Counted from the first letter of the stretch, positions 1 through 9,424 are shown. The stretch is DNA of 64,000 nt from Pseudoxanthomonas wuyuanensis (GCF_900215535.1 NZ_OCND01000001.1:434001-498000); one strand, 5' to 3'. The notes: generated by a model not told the origin, from the letters alone. Program-made: numbers and translations.

Positions 1-194
1 TCAGCGCGGCGGCGATGACGATCTCCAGCGTGCTGCTGCCGTGGGGCCTTGCCTTTGCCGCCGGCGCCATGTTGATTGCGGTGGCGCACAGCGTGATTCC
101 CGAATCCGGCCGCCACGGCCACGGCATCATCGCTTCGGCCGGTCTGGCGATCGGTTTCTGCCTGATGATGATGCTGGACACCGCATTGGCCTGA
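1..194 (+). CDS. ZIP family metal transporter, C-terminal end (partial)
   Basis: The reading frame that ends at the TGA at 192-194 is open to the left edge and gives about 63 residues. It contains two hydrophobic helices: one around LPWGLAFAAGAMLIAVAHS and a last one around GLAIGFCLMMMLDTALA. The H-S-x-I-P-E-S motif followed by a His/Gly-rich turn (GRHGHG) is typical of the last two helices of ZIP (ZupT/GufA-like) divalent metal transporters, where these polar residues line the metal path. Inner-membrane zinc or other divalent metal uptake is inferred from the family. The start lies outside the window, so length and subfamily cannot be judged. Confidence 0.7.
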   Translation, partial: SAAAMTISSVLLPWGLAFAAGAMLIAVAHSVIPESGRHGHGIIASAGLAIGFCLMMMLDTALA

Positions 195-253
195 GCGCTT
201 GACCGGTCCCGCTGGCGCCGGCAGTCTGCGGACTTCGCAGCAGGAGCCGCGCG

Positions 254-1006
254 ATGAACCGACCTGTCCGCATCATCGGCAACTACCTTTCGCCTTATGT
301 GCGCAAGGTGCTGGTGTGCCTGCAATTGAAGGGCATCGATTACGAAATAGATCCGATTGCGCCGTTCGTGGGCGATGAGCGCTTTTCGCAGATCAGCCCG
401 CTGCGGCGGATACCCGTACTGATCGATGGCGATCTGGCGCTCAACGATTCCAGCGTGATCTGCCAGTACCTGGAAGACCGGCAGCCGCAACCGGCGCTGT
501 ACCCGGCCGATATCGCCGCCCGCGCCCGCGCGCGCTGGCTGGAGGAATACGCCGATTCGCTGCTGGGCGATGTGATCGTCTGGCGGATGTTCTACCAGGT
601 GGGCGTCAAGCGGCTGTTGTTCAACGAGGCCACCAACGAGGAGGTGGTGCGCAAGGCGCGCGAGGAAGAGCTGCCGGCGGCGTTGGACTACCTGGAGCCG
701 CAGATGCCGGAGAGCGGATTCCTGTTCGGCGACGTGTCCATCGCCGATGTCGCCATCGCCTGTTTCCTGCGCAATGCCGCATTCGTGCGCTATCAGATCG
801 ATGCGCAACGCTGGCCGCACACCGCGCAATGGCTGCAGCGCACGCTGCAGCTGCCTGCGTTCCAGTCCCTGGCCGTATACGAAAACCACATGCTGCGGGT
901 GCCGGTGCAGCAGCAGCGGCAGGCGCTGGCGGCCATTGGCGCGCCGTTGACCGCCGACACGCTGGGCAATGCCGCACCGCGCCGGGGCGTGATGCGGCTG
1001 GAATGA
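254..1006 (+). CDS. Glutathione S-transferase family protein
   Basis: A 250-residue cytosolic protein with the two-domain GST layout. The N-terminal thioredoxin-like half (about 1-85) opens with IIGNYLSPYVRKVLVCL, where a Ser sits at the usual catalytic Ser/Cys/Tyr position. It has the cis-Pro segment RRIPVLIDGD and the glutathione gamma-glutamyl-binding motif NDSSVICQYLED. The all-helical C-terminal half includes GDVSIADVAIACFLRN, the usual N-capping-box region. The start has a purine-rich AGGAGC upstream. The substrate is unknown; detoxification or glutathione-dependent isomerisation is inferred from the family. It stands alone between the ZIP gene and a convergent peptidase gene. Confidence 0.88.
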   Translation: MNRPVRIIGNYLSPYVRKVLVCLQLKGIDYEIDPIAPFVGDERFSQISPLRRIPVLIDGDLALNDSSVICQYLEDRQPQPALYPADIAARARARWLEEYADSLLGDVIVWRMFYQVGVKRLLFNEATNEEVVRKAREEELPAALDYLEPQMPESGFLFGDVSIADVAIACFLRNAAFVRYQIDAQRWPHTAQWLQRTLQLPAFQSLAVYENHMLRVPVQQQRQALAAIGAPLTADTLGNAAPRRGVMRLE

Positions 1007-1043
1007 ATGCGCGGGGCCGGCGCCTGGCCGGGACGCGCCTGGT

Positions 1044-2816
1044 TCAGCGCGGCGCCACGTCCGTACGCATGACCGGATACAGGTTGTAGCGTTCGTCCCA
1101 GGATCGATGCCGCTGGTAGAAGAACTGCAACCGGGCCGCCGGGTCGCCGGCGAAGGCCTGGTCATCGCGCAACCGCTGTTCGAATGCGGCCTTGACCGCC
1201 GGATCCTCCAGCATCTGGCGCGCGACCTGTTCGGCGACGTAGTCTTCCATGTACTCCTTGGCCTCGAACGCGTTGTTGAACCCGCCCCAGGCCAGCAGCG
1301 AATCCGGCGCCGCCGGCTCCAGCAGCGCCATCGCCAGCCGCGCCTTGGGCTGCGCTATCGGCACGAACAGAGAACCGTTGCCGATATCGCGGCGCTCGCG
1401 CGACCACGCGCCTTCGACGCTCAGGCGCTGGCGGCCTTCCACCGACTGTTTGGCGAAGTCGGTCTTGCTGGCGCGGTAGGTCTCCACCGCGGTACCGGTC
1501 TGTGCAGCGGTTCGGCGGAACTGGATGCCGTGCAGTTTGAGTTTCTCGCCCACCCACGCCGCATGCGCGGCCGGCACGATATAACCGGCGCCCGGAGCGG
1601 TCACGCTGATGGCCGGCTGGATGTCGTCGCGCAACGGTACCTGCCAGATTTGCGGGGTGGTTTCGTCGTAGCGGGTCATCAGCGCGCCGGACACTTCCGA
1701 CGGCGTGCGCGTATAGGCATAGCCGCGGAAATCGATGGTGCGTGCGCGGGGGCTGGCCGCCCAGGTCAGCGGGGCAGGCTGGCCGGCCAGCGCCGCCGCC
1801 GTCGCATCGGCGCTGTGCGCGGCCTGCAGCCAGTGGCCGCCGTTCTGCGCGGTGCGCTCGAGCACCGAGATAATGGTGTTGCGGGTAATCCGCACCCGCA
1901 CCGGGTACTCCTTCCACGAATGCGTTTCCACCAGCATGCCGATGCGGTTGCGCAGCAGGAAATAGCCGTGCGAGAACCGCGGCGGCGGTACGCCATCCTC
2001 AAAGCCCGAGGCCGGATCGTCATAGGTCACGAATGAGGGATAGAACGGCAGCGGCAGCGAACCCTGCCGCGCCAGATCGGCGATGGTGCCGTCGCGCAGC
2101 GCGGTCCCGGCCGCGCGCAGTCCCGCGTCGCCGGCATGCACCGGTTCGACCTGGATCGAGATGTCGTGTTCGAACTGCGCGCCGTTGGTGGCATGCAGAT
2201 CCACCGTCACCAACGGATCCCATTCCTCGATCAGCCGCAGCATCGCCTGCATCTCCGGCGTGTCGGCCTTGGCGTAGTCGCGGTTGAGGTTGTAGTTCTG
2301 TGCGGTGGTGCGCCAGCCCATTTCCTCGGGGCCGCGCTGGTTGGGCCGGTTCCAGGCGCCGAAGCGTTCGTGGCCGTCCACGCTGAACACCGGCACGAAC
2401 ACCCACACCAGCTTGTCCAGCGCACCGGCGGCGGCCTTGCCTTCCAGCACTTCGCGCAGGGCCAGGAAACCCGCGTCCTTGCCGTCGATTTCGCCGGCAT
2501 GGATGCCGCCCTGGATCAGCACCACCGGCAGACCGCGGCGGCGCGCCTGATCGGCGGTCAGCGCGCCGCTGGTCGAGGCCACCAGCGCCTTCATCGGACG
2601 GCCTTCGGGCGATGTGCCGAAGCTCAGGCAGCGTACCGCCTTGGGATACGCCTTGACGAAGGCGTCGCAAAGCGCACCGACTTCGTCATAGCGGCCGGTC
2701 TTCAGAAAACCGGAACGTTCGGAAACCGTGGTCAGCGCGGTATCGGCGGCGGCAACGGACAGGCTCAGGGCCAGGGGCAGGGCGGCGAACAGCAACCGGA
2801 ACGGGAGTCTGGGCAT
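1044..2816 (-). CDS. Secreted M14-family zinc carboxypeptidase-like metallopeptidase
   Basis: The ATG at 2816 is chosen because it begins a signal peptide (MPRLPFRLLFAALPLALSLS, cleavage near VAAA). The reading frame stays open upstream without a better start. The mature protein of about 570 residues carries the M14 zinc site: H106-x-x-E109 in GGIHAGEIDGKD and a second histidine near residue 208 in VTVDLHATNG. The conserved Asn-Arg substrate-binding region (NYNLNRDY) is also present. The family removes or trims C-terminal residues of peptides, here predicted in the periplasm or outside. It is divergent from the peptide transporter at 2983, which suggests linked peptide digestion and uptake. 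The exact specificity is not readable. Confidence 0.85.
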   Translation of the reverse strand: MPRLPFRLLFAALPLALSLSVAAADTALTTVSERSGFLKTGRYDEVGALCDAFVKAYPKAVRCLSFGTSPEGRPMKALVASTSGALTADQARRRGLPVVLIQGGIHAGEIDGKDAGFLALREVLEGKAAAGALDKLVWVFVPVFSVDGHERFGAWNRPNQRGPEEMGWRTTAQNYNLNRDYAKADTPEMQAMLRLIEEWDPLVTVDLHATNGAQFEHDISIQVEPVHAGDAGLRAAGTALRDGTIADLARQGSLPLPFYPSFVTYDDPASGFEDGVPPPRFSHGYFLLRNRIGMLVETHSWKEYPVRVRITRNTIISVLERTAQNGGHWLQAAHSADATAAALAGQPAPLTWAASPRARTIDFRGYAYTRTPSEVSGALMTRYDETTPQIWQVPLRDDIQPAISVTAPGAGYIVPAAHAAWVGEKLKLHGIQFRRTAAQTGTAVETYRASKTDFAKQSVEGRQRLSVEGAWSRERRDIGNGSLFVPIAQPKARLAMALLEPAAPDSLLAWGGFNNAFEAKEYMEDYVAEQVARQMLEDPAVKAAFEQRLRDDQAFAGDPAARLQFFYQRHRSWDERYNLYPVMRTDVAPR

Positions 2817-2982
2817 GGCGGTCGGGTCGGGAAAAACCGCGATGATGCCTGCGAATGCTCCCCGCGCCCAGTGCAGCAGGTCCTGTTGACGGAATCGGCA
2901 CAACGCGCGTTGACAGGCCCTGGCGGTTCGACCCCTTGGGCCGGATACGGTACCCTTCCGGAAGTTTGTACCGGAAGTCTGG

Positions 2983-4563
2983 ATGAGCACGACGATTGAC
3001 GCCAGCCGGGGCCGCATGCCCAGGCAAATCCCCTACATCATCGGCAATGAGGCGTGCGAACGGTTCAGCTTCTACGGGATGCGCAACATCCTGGTGCCGT
3101 TCCTGGTCAGCAGCATCCTGCTGGCCTACCTGCCGGAGGCCGACCGCGAAGGCGCGGCGAAGGATGTCTTCCATACCTTCGTCATCGGCGTTTACTTCTT
3201 CCCGCTGTTGGGCGGCTGGCTGTCGGACCGCTTTTTCGGCAAGTACAACACGGTGCTGTGGCTGTCGCTGGTGTATTGCGCCGGCCACGCCTGCCTGGCG
3301 TTGTTCGAGGACAACCGCACGGGCTTCTACACCGGCCTGTTCCTGATTGCGCTGGGATCCGGCGGCATCAAGCCGCTGGTGTCGGCGTTCGTAGGCGATC
3401 AGTTCGATCAGAGCAACAAGGACAAGGCCAAGGTCGTCTACGACGCGTTCTACTGGACGATCAACTTCGGCTCGTTCTTCGCATCGCTGCTGATGCCGAT
3501 CTTCGTGCGCAACTACGGCCCGTCGGTGGCGTTCGGCATCCCCGGCCTGCTGATGTTCATCGCCACCGCGATTTTCTGGGCCGGCCGCCACAAATACGTG
3601 CATGTGCCGCCGTCGCCGCCGGCTCCGGATTCGTTCCTCAACGTGGTGCGCAGCGCGCTGTTCGGTCCGGCGCCCGGCAAGGGTCTTGGCACCGCCCTGG
3701 CCGTCGCGGGCATCGTGCTGTCGGTCGCGTCGCTGGCGCTGATTCCGCCGCTGGGCTTCGTCAAGGCGGTGCTGATCGGATTGGGCCTGCTGATTGCGCT
3801 GGTCGGCATCGGCGCTTCGGTGCAGCTCGACCGCGCCCGCGCCGCCCACCCGGACACGGCCATCGAGGGCGTGCGCGTGGTGCTGCGCATCCTGATCGTA
3901 TTCGCGCTGGTGACCCCGTTCTGGTCGCTGTTCGACCAGAAGGCCTCGACCTGGGTGTTGCAGGGCCAGACCATGCGCATCCCGCATGAGGCGTGGTGGT
4001 GGCCGAGTTGGCTGGTGGTGACCGCGGCGCAGATGCAGGCGCTGAATCCGATCATGGTGATGGCGCTGATCCCGTTCAACAATCTGGTGCTGTACCCGCT
4101 GCTGCGGCGGATGGGTTTCGAGCCGACCGCGCTGCGGCGGATGGGCTTTGGCATCGCTTTCTCCGGCGTGGCCTGGATAATGGCCGGTGTCATCCAGTTG
4201 TGGATCGACGGCGGCGAGCCGGTGTCGCTGGCCTGGCAGATCCTGCCGTACCTGCTGCTGACTTTCGGCGAGGTGCTGGTTTCGGCGACCGGGCTGGAAT
4301 TCGCCTACAGCCAGGCGCCGCGTTCGATGAAGGGCACCATCATGAGCTTCTGGTTGCTGTCGGTTTCCTACGGCAACCTGTGGGTGCTGATGACCAATGC
4401 CGCAGTCCGCAACGACGCGGTGATCGGGCAGATCGCCAGCACCGGGTTGAGCGAGAACGCCTTCCTGATGTTCTTCTTCGCCGGGTTCGCGTTCGTGGCG
4501 GCGCTGTTCTTTGCCCTGTATGCGCGGCGTTATCCGATGCAGGATTACTACCGGACCGCCTGA
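2983..4563 (+). CDS. POT/PTR2 family proton-dependent oligopeptide transporter
   Basis: A 526-residue inner-membrane protein with 12 or more hydrophobic segments. The first helix has the E-x-x-E-R fingerprint (GNEACERFSFYGMRN, residues 21-35), the proton-coupling motif of POT transporters that import di- and tripeptides. GGWLSDRFFGKYNT matches the conserved loop between helices 2 and 3. The start at 2983 has GGAAG six bases upstream. Its 5' end overlaps only the unused upstream part of the M14 peptidase frame on the other strand. The next gene, a rhomboid protease, begins 9 bases after the stop, so both are probably co-transcribed. Confidence 0.9.
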   Translation: MSTTIDASRGRMPRQIPYIIGNEACERFSFYGMRNILVPFLVSSILLAYLPEADREGAAKDVFHTFVIGVYFFPLLGGWLSDRFFGKYNTVLWLSLVYCAGHACLALFEDNRTGFYTGLFLIALGSGGIKPLVSAFVGDQFDQSNKDKAKVVYDAFYWTINFGSFFASLLMPIFVRNYGPSVAFGIPGLLMFIATAIFWAGRHKYVHVPPSPPAPDSFLNVVRSALFGPAPGKGLGTALAVAGIVLSVASLALIPPLGFVKAVLIGLGLLIALVGIGASVQLDRARAAHPDTAIEGVRVVLRILIVFALVTPFWSLFDQKASTWVLQGQTMRIPHEAWWWPSWLVVTAAQMQALNPIMVMALIPFNNLVLYPLLRRMGFEPTALRRMGFGIAFSGVAWIMAGVIQLWIDGGEPVSLAWQILPYLLLTFGEVLVSATGLEFAYSQAPRSMKGTIMSFWLLSVSYGNLWVLMTNAAVRNDAVIGQIASTGLSENAFLMFFFAGFAFVAALFFALYARRYPMQDYYRTA

Positions 4564-4572
4564 GGAACCTGG

Positions 4573-5187
4573 ATGCAAGCCCCCATTACCCTGGTCCTGA
4601 TCGCGGTCACCTGCGCGGTGTCGCTGCTCGCCTTCAAGAATGCCGCACTGGCCGGCCGCCTGATCCTGTGGCCGCCGGCGATAGACCGCCACAAGCAGTA
4701 CGACCGGCTGGTGACCTACGGTTTCCTCCACGCCGATTTTTTCCACCTGCTGTTCAACATGGTCACGCTGTTCTTCTTCGGCCGCATCATGGAAGACGTG
4801 ATGGTGCAGATTACCGGCAGCCGGATCACCTACGTCGCGTTCTACCTCGCAGCGCTGGTGGTGTCGGTGCTGCCGACCTATCTGAAACACCAGAAGGACC
4901 CCAACTACTCGTGCCTGGGCGCATCCGGCGCGGTGTCGGCGGTGCTGTTCGCGTTCGTGCTGATCAATCCCTGGGCGCGGATCCTGGTGTTCGTCATCCC
5001 GATGCCGGCAATCGTGTTTGCGGTGTTGTACATCGGCTACAGCATCTGGATGGATCGCCGCGGCGGCGACAACGTCAACCATGGCGCGCATCTGGCTGGA
5101 GCGGCGTTCGGCATCCTGTTCATGGTGGCGATGGAGCCGCGGGTCATCGGGCATTTTATTGAGCAGTTGTCGCGTCCTGGCTTCTGA
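4573..5187 (+). CDS. Rhomboid family intramembrane serine protease
   Basis: A 204-residue polytopic membrane protein with the rhomboid signature: H-x4-H-x3-N in GFLHADFFHLLFN (H53, H58, N62), the catalytic serine in LGASGAVSA (S118) and the catalytic histidine in VNHGAHLAGAAFG (H173). These proteases cut transmembrane segments within the inner membrane. The natural substrate is not known. It follows the POT transporter with a 9-base gap, and GAGGAACC upstream of its ATG serves as ribosome-binding site. Confidence 0.9.
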   Translation: MQAPITLVLIAVTCAVSLLAFKNAALAGRLILWPPAIDRHKQYDRLVTYGFLHADFFHLLFNMVTLFFFGRIMEDVMVQITGSRITYVAFYLAALVVSVLPTYLKHQKDPNYSCLGASGAVSAVLFAFVLINPWARILVFVIPMPAIVFAVLYIGYSIWMDRRGGDNVNHGAHLAGAAFGILFMVAMEPRVIGHFIEQLSRPGF

Positions 5188-5265
5188 CCGGGCTGCGCAA
5201 ACGCTCACCTGATTTGAAGGTGGGCCATGTTATCCCGGTGCCGTTGCACAACCGCGGAGGAACAC

Positions 5266-5925
5266 ATGGCAACCATCCGGGCACGCAAGTCAGCGGCAGG
5301 CAGCGCCGGCGTACGCAAGCCGGCCAGCAAGGCAGCGAAAAGTTCGGCCAGGAAGGCCGCAAAGAAGGCCACAAAGAAGGCGACAAAAAAATCGGCCAAG
5401 AAGGCGACGAAGAAGGCCGCCACCAAACTGACGGTCAAGAAGGCCGCCACCAAGCGGACGGTCAAGAAGGCCGCCGCAAAAACCGCCACACCGGCGAGCA
5501 AGAAGGCGACCGGGAAAGCGGCCAAGCGGACGGTCAGCAAAGCCGCCAGTAAGACGGCCGCGGCCAAGACCGTGCGCAAGGCGGGCGCAGGCGGGACCGC
5601 GAAGGCAGCCACCCGCACCCCCGCGAAAAAAGCCGCCGGCAAACGTGCCGCGCCCAAACGGGTGACTCCGCGGCAGGCGCTGGCCAGGACCCGCAAGCTG
5701 CTTGAACAGAAACAGCAGGCACGGCGCGAAGTGCAGCCATGGCAGTTGCTGGACGGCGCGCCGCAGGCGCATGCCTCCGGACCGGCGTTGCAGTCCCCCG
5801 AGGCAGCCGGGAAAGCGCTGGAACTGCATGCCGGCGAGAGCCGGATGAAGGCGATCCAGGGCAGCGTGGGAACCCGCGACCGCCGCAACCAGGGCAAACG
5901 CGATCACCGCAACGATGGCGATTGA
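5266..5925 (+). CDS. Histone H1-like Lys/Ala-rich nucleoid protein
   Basis: The ATG at 5266 is preferred over one at 5227 because GGAGG lies 6 bases upstream and the basic sequence starts there. The 219-residue product has about 130 residues of AKKATKK- and KKAATKR-type repeats, resembling eukaryotic H1 tails and bacterial AlgP/Hc-type proteins. A less biased C-terminal part follows (RQALARTRKLLEQKQQARREVQPWQLL) that may form a helix. DNA binding and compaction through charge are inferred from composition. The low-complexity repeats are prone to length change between strains. A GC-rich hairpin follows at 5940. Confidence 0.72.
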   Translation: MATIRARKSAAGSAGVRKPASKAAKSSARKAAKKATKKATKKSAKKATKKAATKLTVKKAATKRTVKKAAAKTATPASKKATGKAAKRTVSKAASKTAAAKTVRKAGAGGTAKAATRTPAKKAAGKRAAPKRVTPRQALARTRKLLEQKQQARREVQPWQLLDGAPQAHASGPALQSPEAAGKALELHAGESRMKAIQGSVGTRDRRNQGKRDHRNDGD

Positions 5926-5939
5926 GCCGGGATCCGCAA

Positions 5940-5959
5940 GGCGGGCGGTATCGCCCGCC
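5940..5959 (+). terminator. GC hairpin after the histone-like gene
   Basis: An inverted repeat, GGCGGGCG with loop GTAT and CGCCCGCC, begins 15 bases after the stop codon. It is followed by CTGG rather than a clear T-run, so it may stop transcription weakly or protect the 3' end. Confidence 0.4.
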
Positions 5960-6166
5960 CTGGCGCCGGCAGAGCGGCGTGATGCGGCTTGGCAGGCGCC
6001 GGTGGCCCCGTCTTCCGGCGCAGACCGGGAGCCGGCGGCCTGACCAGCCGTCCGGCTGTTGCAAAGCCCAGGCCGCAGCCAGGCCGCAGGGCTCCCGTTT
6101 GCGATGGAATGATGGCTTGTCCAGCGCTTGCCCTGGACATCGCGGGCATCGCTGCCGCGGTGGCGG

Positions 6167-7345
6167 TCAGCGCGCCCTGCAACCGAACAGCGACAGGTCG
6201 ATCGAATTCGCCATCCTCACATAGCCCTGGTCGTTGGGGTGCAGATGGTCGCGGGTGATTTCTGCCGGCAGCGACTCCGGATTGGCCGGGTCGCGTATCG
6301 CCGCGTCGAAGTCGATCAGCGCGGAAAACGTATCGGTGCTGCGGATGAAATCATTCAGTGTCCGCCGGGTGGCGGCCGCCACCGGCTCGTAGCGCTCGGA
6401 CTGTCCGAACGGAGTGAGCGTTGCGCCGATGGCCCGAATGCCGTGCTGTTGCAGCCGGGCGGCGATCTGGCGGTAGCCGAGCATCATGTCGGCGGCATTG
6501 CGGCCAGGCTTGAAATCCGGCGCGCCGCCGTGGCGGATGTCGTTGATGCCTTCGAACACCACCACATGGTCCACGCCGGGCAGCGCCAGCACGTCGCGGT
6601 CCAGCCGCGCCAGCGCGCTGTGGCTGCGGCCGGCATCCATCACCTTGTTGCCGCTGATGCCGGCGTTGAGCACGACGGCATGGTCGGGGCAGGCCTGCTG
6701 CAGCCGCAGCGCCAGCAACGCTGGCCAGTCGCCGTTGGCGCCGCGGGTGGCGGTGGCGCCCTCGGTAATCGAATCGCCCAGCGCCACCACCACGACCGGC
6801 TTGCGCTCGCGCAGCGCCAGCACCGCGGATACCGTGTTCTGGCGATAGCTGAGCGGGACGTCGTCGCCAACTTGCGTATCGCCCTCCGCCACCCGCAGCG
6901 GCGTGCGCCGCACCGCGGGACGGGCGGGCTGCGGGTAATACAGGTTCAGCGATACCTCGGCGAACGCCGGTGCGCTGAGCGCTACCGGATCGCTCAGCAG
7001 CGCTGCGCCGGCCGGAACGACCACCTCGGCACGGCCGTCGAACAGCACCGGCAGCGCCGCTGCGGACTCGCCAGCGATGCGGGCCGACGCGCCACCCAGC
7101 ACCAGCGGCGCATCGCCCAGTTCGTTGCTGATGCGAAAGCGCAGCGCCTGCGCCGAGGTGCCCAGCCGCATGTCCTGGCGTACGGTCTGGTTGTCGAACT
7201 GCAGCGGCGCCTCCGGCGGGCCATCGCGCCGGTCAGGCGCCGGCGAGGCGATCCAGGCCGGCACCCACACCTGTGGCCTGGCCGCTTGCGCGGTGGCGGC
7301 CAGCGCCAGGGCAAATCCGAATATGCAGAGGCGTTGCCAGAACAT
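6167..7345 (-). CDS. Secreted SGNH/GDSL-family esterase of the alginate locus
   Basis: The start at 7345 begins a signal peptide (MFWQRLCIFGFALALAATAQA); GGGG lies 8 bases upstream. The frame is open further up, but that overlaps the SDR gene. The 392-residue protein has the SGNH blocks: VVALGDSITEG (nucleophile Ser), a Gly in NAGISGN, Asn in EGINDI, and the C-terminal DHLHPND with the Asp/His pair. These enzymes hydrolyse ester groups, often acetyl groups on sugars. It is the last gene of the minus-strand alginate operon, 16 bases after the SDR gene. Removal of O-acetyl groups from bacterial alginate is therefore a reasonable guess, but not shown. Confidence 0.83.
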   Translation of the reverse strand: MFWQRLCIFGFALALAATAQAARPQVWVPAWIASPAPDRRDGPPEAPLQFDNQTVRQDMRLGTSAQALRFRISNELGDAPLVLGGASARIAGESAAALPVLFDGRAEVVVPAGAALLSDPVALSAPAFAEVSLNLYYPQPARPAVRRTPLRVAEGDTQVGDDVPLSYRQNTVSAVLALRERKPVVVVALGDSITEGATATRGANGDWPALLALRLQQACPDHAVVLNAGISGNKVMDAGRSHSALARLDRDVLALPGVDHVVVFEGINDIRHGGAPDFKPGRNAADMMLGYRQIAARLQQHGIRAIGATLTPFGQSERYEPVAAATRRTLNDFIRSTDTFSALIDFDAAIRDPANPESLPAEITRDHLHPNDQGYVRMANSIDLSLFGCRAR

Positions 7346-7361
7346 CGCTGTTCCCCTTGGC

Positions 7362-8114
7362 TCAGGAAAAGAAAACGCCGCCATTGACGTCGACGCTGGC
7401 GCCATTGATGAAGCTGGCCGCATCGGAGGCCAGGTACACCGCCACATCGGCGGCTTCCTCGGCGCGGCCTTCGCGGCGCAGCGGAGTGGCATTGGCGACC
7501 GCCTGGCGAATCTCGGGCTTGGTGAAATCGTCATGGAAGCGGGTGGCGATCATGCCGCAGCACAGCGCATTGACCCGGATCCCGCGCGGCCCCAGTTCCT
7601 TGGCCATCGCCCGCGAGAACGTCATCACCGCGCCCTTGGCGGTGGCATAGAGGGACGCACCGCCGCCGCCGCCATCGCGCCCGGCCAGCGAGGAAAAATT
7701 CACGATGGCCGCGCCTTCGGCCATGTGCGGCGCCACCGCCTGGGTGGTCAGGAACACCGACTTCAGGTTCAGATCCATCACCTGGTGAAAGAAGGTCTCG
7801 TCGATGTCGGCCAGCGGCTTGCGCGCCACCATGCCGCCGGCCACGTTGACCAGGATGTCGATGCGGTCGCCGAACGCTTCCCGCGTGGCCGCCACCAGGC
7901 CGGCGACCGCCTGCGCGTCGGTCACATTGGCGCGGTGCAGGATGGCCTGGCCGCCGGCGTCTTCCACCAGCGTCAGCGTCTGGCGCGCGCTGGCTTCGTC
8001 GTTGGCGTAGTTGATGCAGACCTTGGCGCCGGCGGCGGCCAGTTTCAGCGAAACCGCACGGCCGATGTCGCGGCCGCCGCCGGTGACGATCGCCACCTTG
8101 TCTTTGAATTGCAT
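7362..8114 (-). CDS. SDR-family oxidoreductase, probable DEHU (uronate) reductase
   Basis: A 250-residue classical short-chain dehydrogenase with the nucleotide-binding motif TGGGRDIG (residues 11-18), NVAG near 90, catalytic Ser at 141/142, and Tyr156/Lys160 in YATAK. Alginate lyases release unsaturated uronate that rearranges to 4-deoxy-L-erythro-5-hexoseulose uronate (DEHU). SDR enzymes such as Sphingomonas A1-R reduce DEHU to 2-keto-3-deoxygluconate. Position between the lyase/transporter genes and the esterase supports that role, but the motifs alone only show an NAD(P)H reductase. It is cytosolic. Confidence 0.82.
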   Translation of the reverse strand: MQFKDKVAIVTGGGRDIGRAVSLKLAAAGAKVCINYANDEASARQTLTLVEDAGGQAILHRANVTDAQAVAGLVAATREAFGDRIDILVNVAGGMVARKPLADIDETFFHQVMDLNLKSVFLTTQAVAPHMAEGAAIVNFSSLAGRDGGGGGASLYATAKGAVMTFSRAMAKELGPRGIRVNALCCGMIATRFHDDFTKPEIRQAVANATPLRREGRAEEAADVAVYLASDAASFINGASVDVNGGVFFS

Positions 8115-8146
8115 GGGTGAAGTCCTTTGTTTTGCGGGTGGGGAAG

Positions 8147-9424
8147 TCAGTTGCGGTCGGCCGGGTCGAGCTTTTCGATTGGGCCGGTGACCAGCCAGAC
8201 GGCGATCAGCGACAGCGGCACCAGCGCCGCGACCAGGATGAACATCGGGGCATACGACTGGGTCGTCATCACCGGCACCAGCCAGGTGGTGATCAGCGTG
8301 CCGGCGACCGCGGCCATGCCGCCGATGCCGGCCAGCGAGCCGACCGATTTGCCGTGGAAGACGTCGCCGGGCAGGGTCTGGATGTTGCCGATGGCGATCT
8401 GGAAACCGAACAGCACCGCGGCGATGGTCAGCACCGCGACTACCGGGTCGGCGGCGAATACCGCCCCCAGCAGCGCCGGCGCCATGATTGCGCCGCCCAG
8501 GGTGATGGTCCATTTGCGCGCACGGCCGACGCTCCAGCCGGCCGCAATCAATCGTCCCGACAGCCAGCCGCCGGACAGGCTGCCGAGCATCGCGCCGACG
8601 AAGGGCACCCAGGCGAAAATGCCGATCTGCTTGATGTCGAAGTGGAAGGTCTCGGCCAGGTAGATCGGCAGCCACGACACGAACAGCCACCAGATCGGAT
8701 CCAGGAAGAAGCGCGCCAGCACGATGCCCCAGCTTTGCCGGTGCGACATGATCTGCCGCAGCGTCGGCAGGTAGGCCGGCTTGGCAACCGTATCGGCTTC
8801 GGCCGGAGCATCCAGGATCAGCGCGCGCTCGGCTTCGCTGACCCACGGGTGCCGGTCCGGTCCGGCCCGGTAGATGATCAGCCACGGCAGCAACCAGATG
8901 AAACCCAGCGCGCCGACCAGCAGGAACGTGCCTTTCCAGCCCAGCGCCAGGAACAGCAGTGCGATCAGCGGCGCCGAGACGATGGCGCCGATGGACGCGC
9001 CGGCGTTGAAGATGCCCTGTGCCAGCGCCCGTTCCCGCGCCGGAAACCATTCCGCATTGGCCTTGACCGCGCCCGGCCACGCACCGGCCTCGCTGATGCC
9101 CAGCATCGCGCGGAAGATGCCGAACGACAGCACCGAGTTGGCGACCGCGTGCAGCGCGATGGACAGCGACCAGATCGAGATCGACAACGCGAAGCCGAGG
9201 CGGGTGCCGATGATGTCGAACAGGCGCCCGAACACGAACTGGCCGGCGGCGTAGAACAGCATGAAGATCGTCACCAGCAGCGCGTAATCCTCCTTGGTCG
9301 CGCCGATCTGGCCGGAGATTTCCGGCCACATCACCGCCAGCGCATTGCGGTCGATGTAGTTGATGACGGTTGCGATGGCGATCAGCGCAACGATGACCCA
9401 GCGGAAAGCCGAACGCTGCCTCAT
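8147..9424 (-). CDS. MFS transporter, hexuronate (ExuT-like) family
   Basis: A 425-residue inner-membrane protein with about 12 hydrophobic segments. It begins with the ExuT/anion-cation-symporter-type first helix (VIVALIAIATVINYIDRNALAV) and has the loop GRLFDIIGTRLG. Its ATG overlaps the TGA of the PL17 lyase as ATGA (9421-9424), so it is translationally coupled. Import of mono-uronates or small oligo-uronates produced by the two lyases is inferred from family and context. The gap to the SDR gene is 32 bases. Confidence 0.87.
   Translation of the reverse strand: MRQRSAFRWVIVALIAIATVINYIDRNALAVMWPEISGQIGATKEDYALLVTIFMLFYAAGQFVFGRLFDIIGTRLGFALSISIWSLSIALHAVANSVLSFGIFRAMLGISEAGAWPGAVKANAEWFPARERALAQGIFNAGASIGAIVSAPLIALLFLALGWKGTFLLVGALGFIWLLPWLIIYRAGPDRHPWVSEAERALILDAPAEADTVAKPAYLPTLRQIMSHRQSWGIVLARFFLDPIWWLFVSWLPIYLAETFHFDIKQIGIFAWVPFVGAMLGSLSGGWLSGRLIAAGWSVGRARKWTITLGGAIMAPALLGAVFAADPVVAVLTIAAVLFGFQIAIGNIQTLPGDVFHGKSVGSLAGIGGMAAVAGTLITTWLVPVMTTQSYAPMFILVAALVPLSLIAVWLVTGPIEKLDPADRN

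Noticed and set aside
2686-5208. 840-residue minus-strand open frame opposite the POT and rhomboid genes
   Set aside because: Its sequence is rich in His, Arg and Gln with no family features, as expected for the antisense of a high-GC gene; both sense-strand genes have clear motifs.
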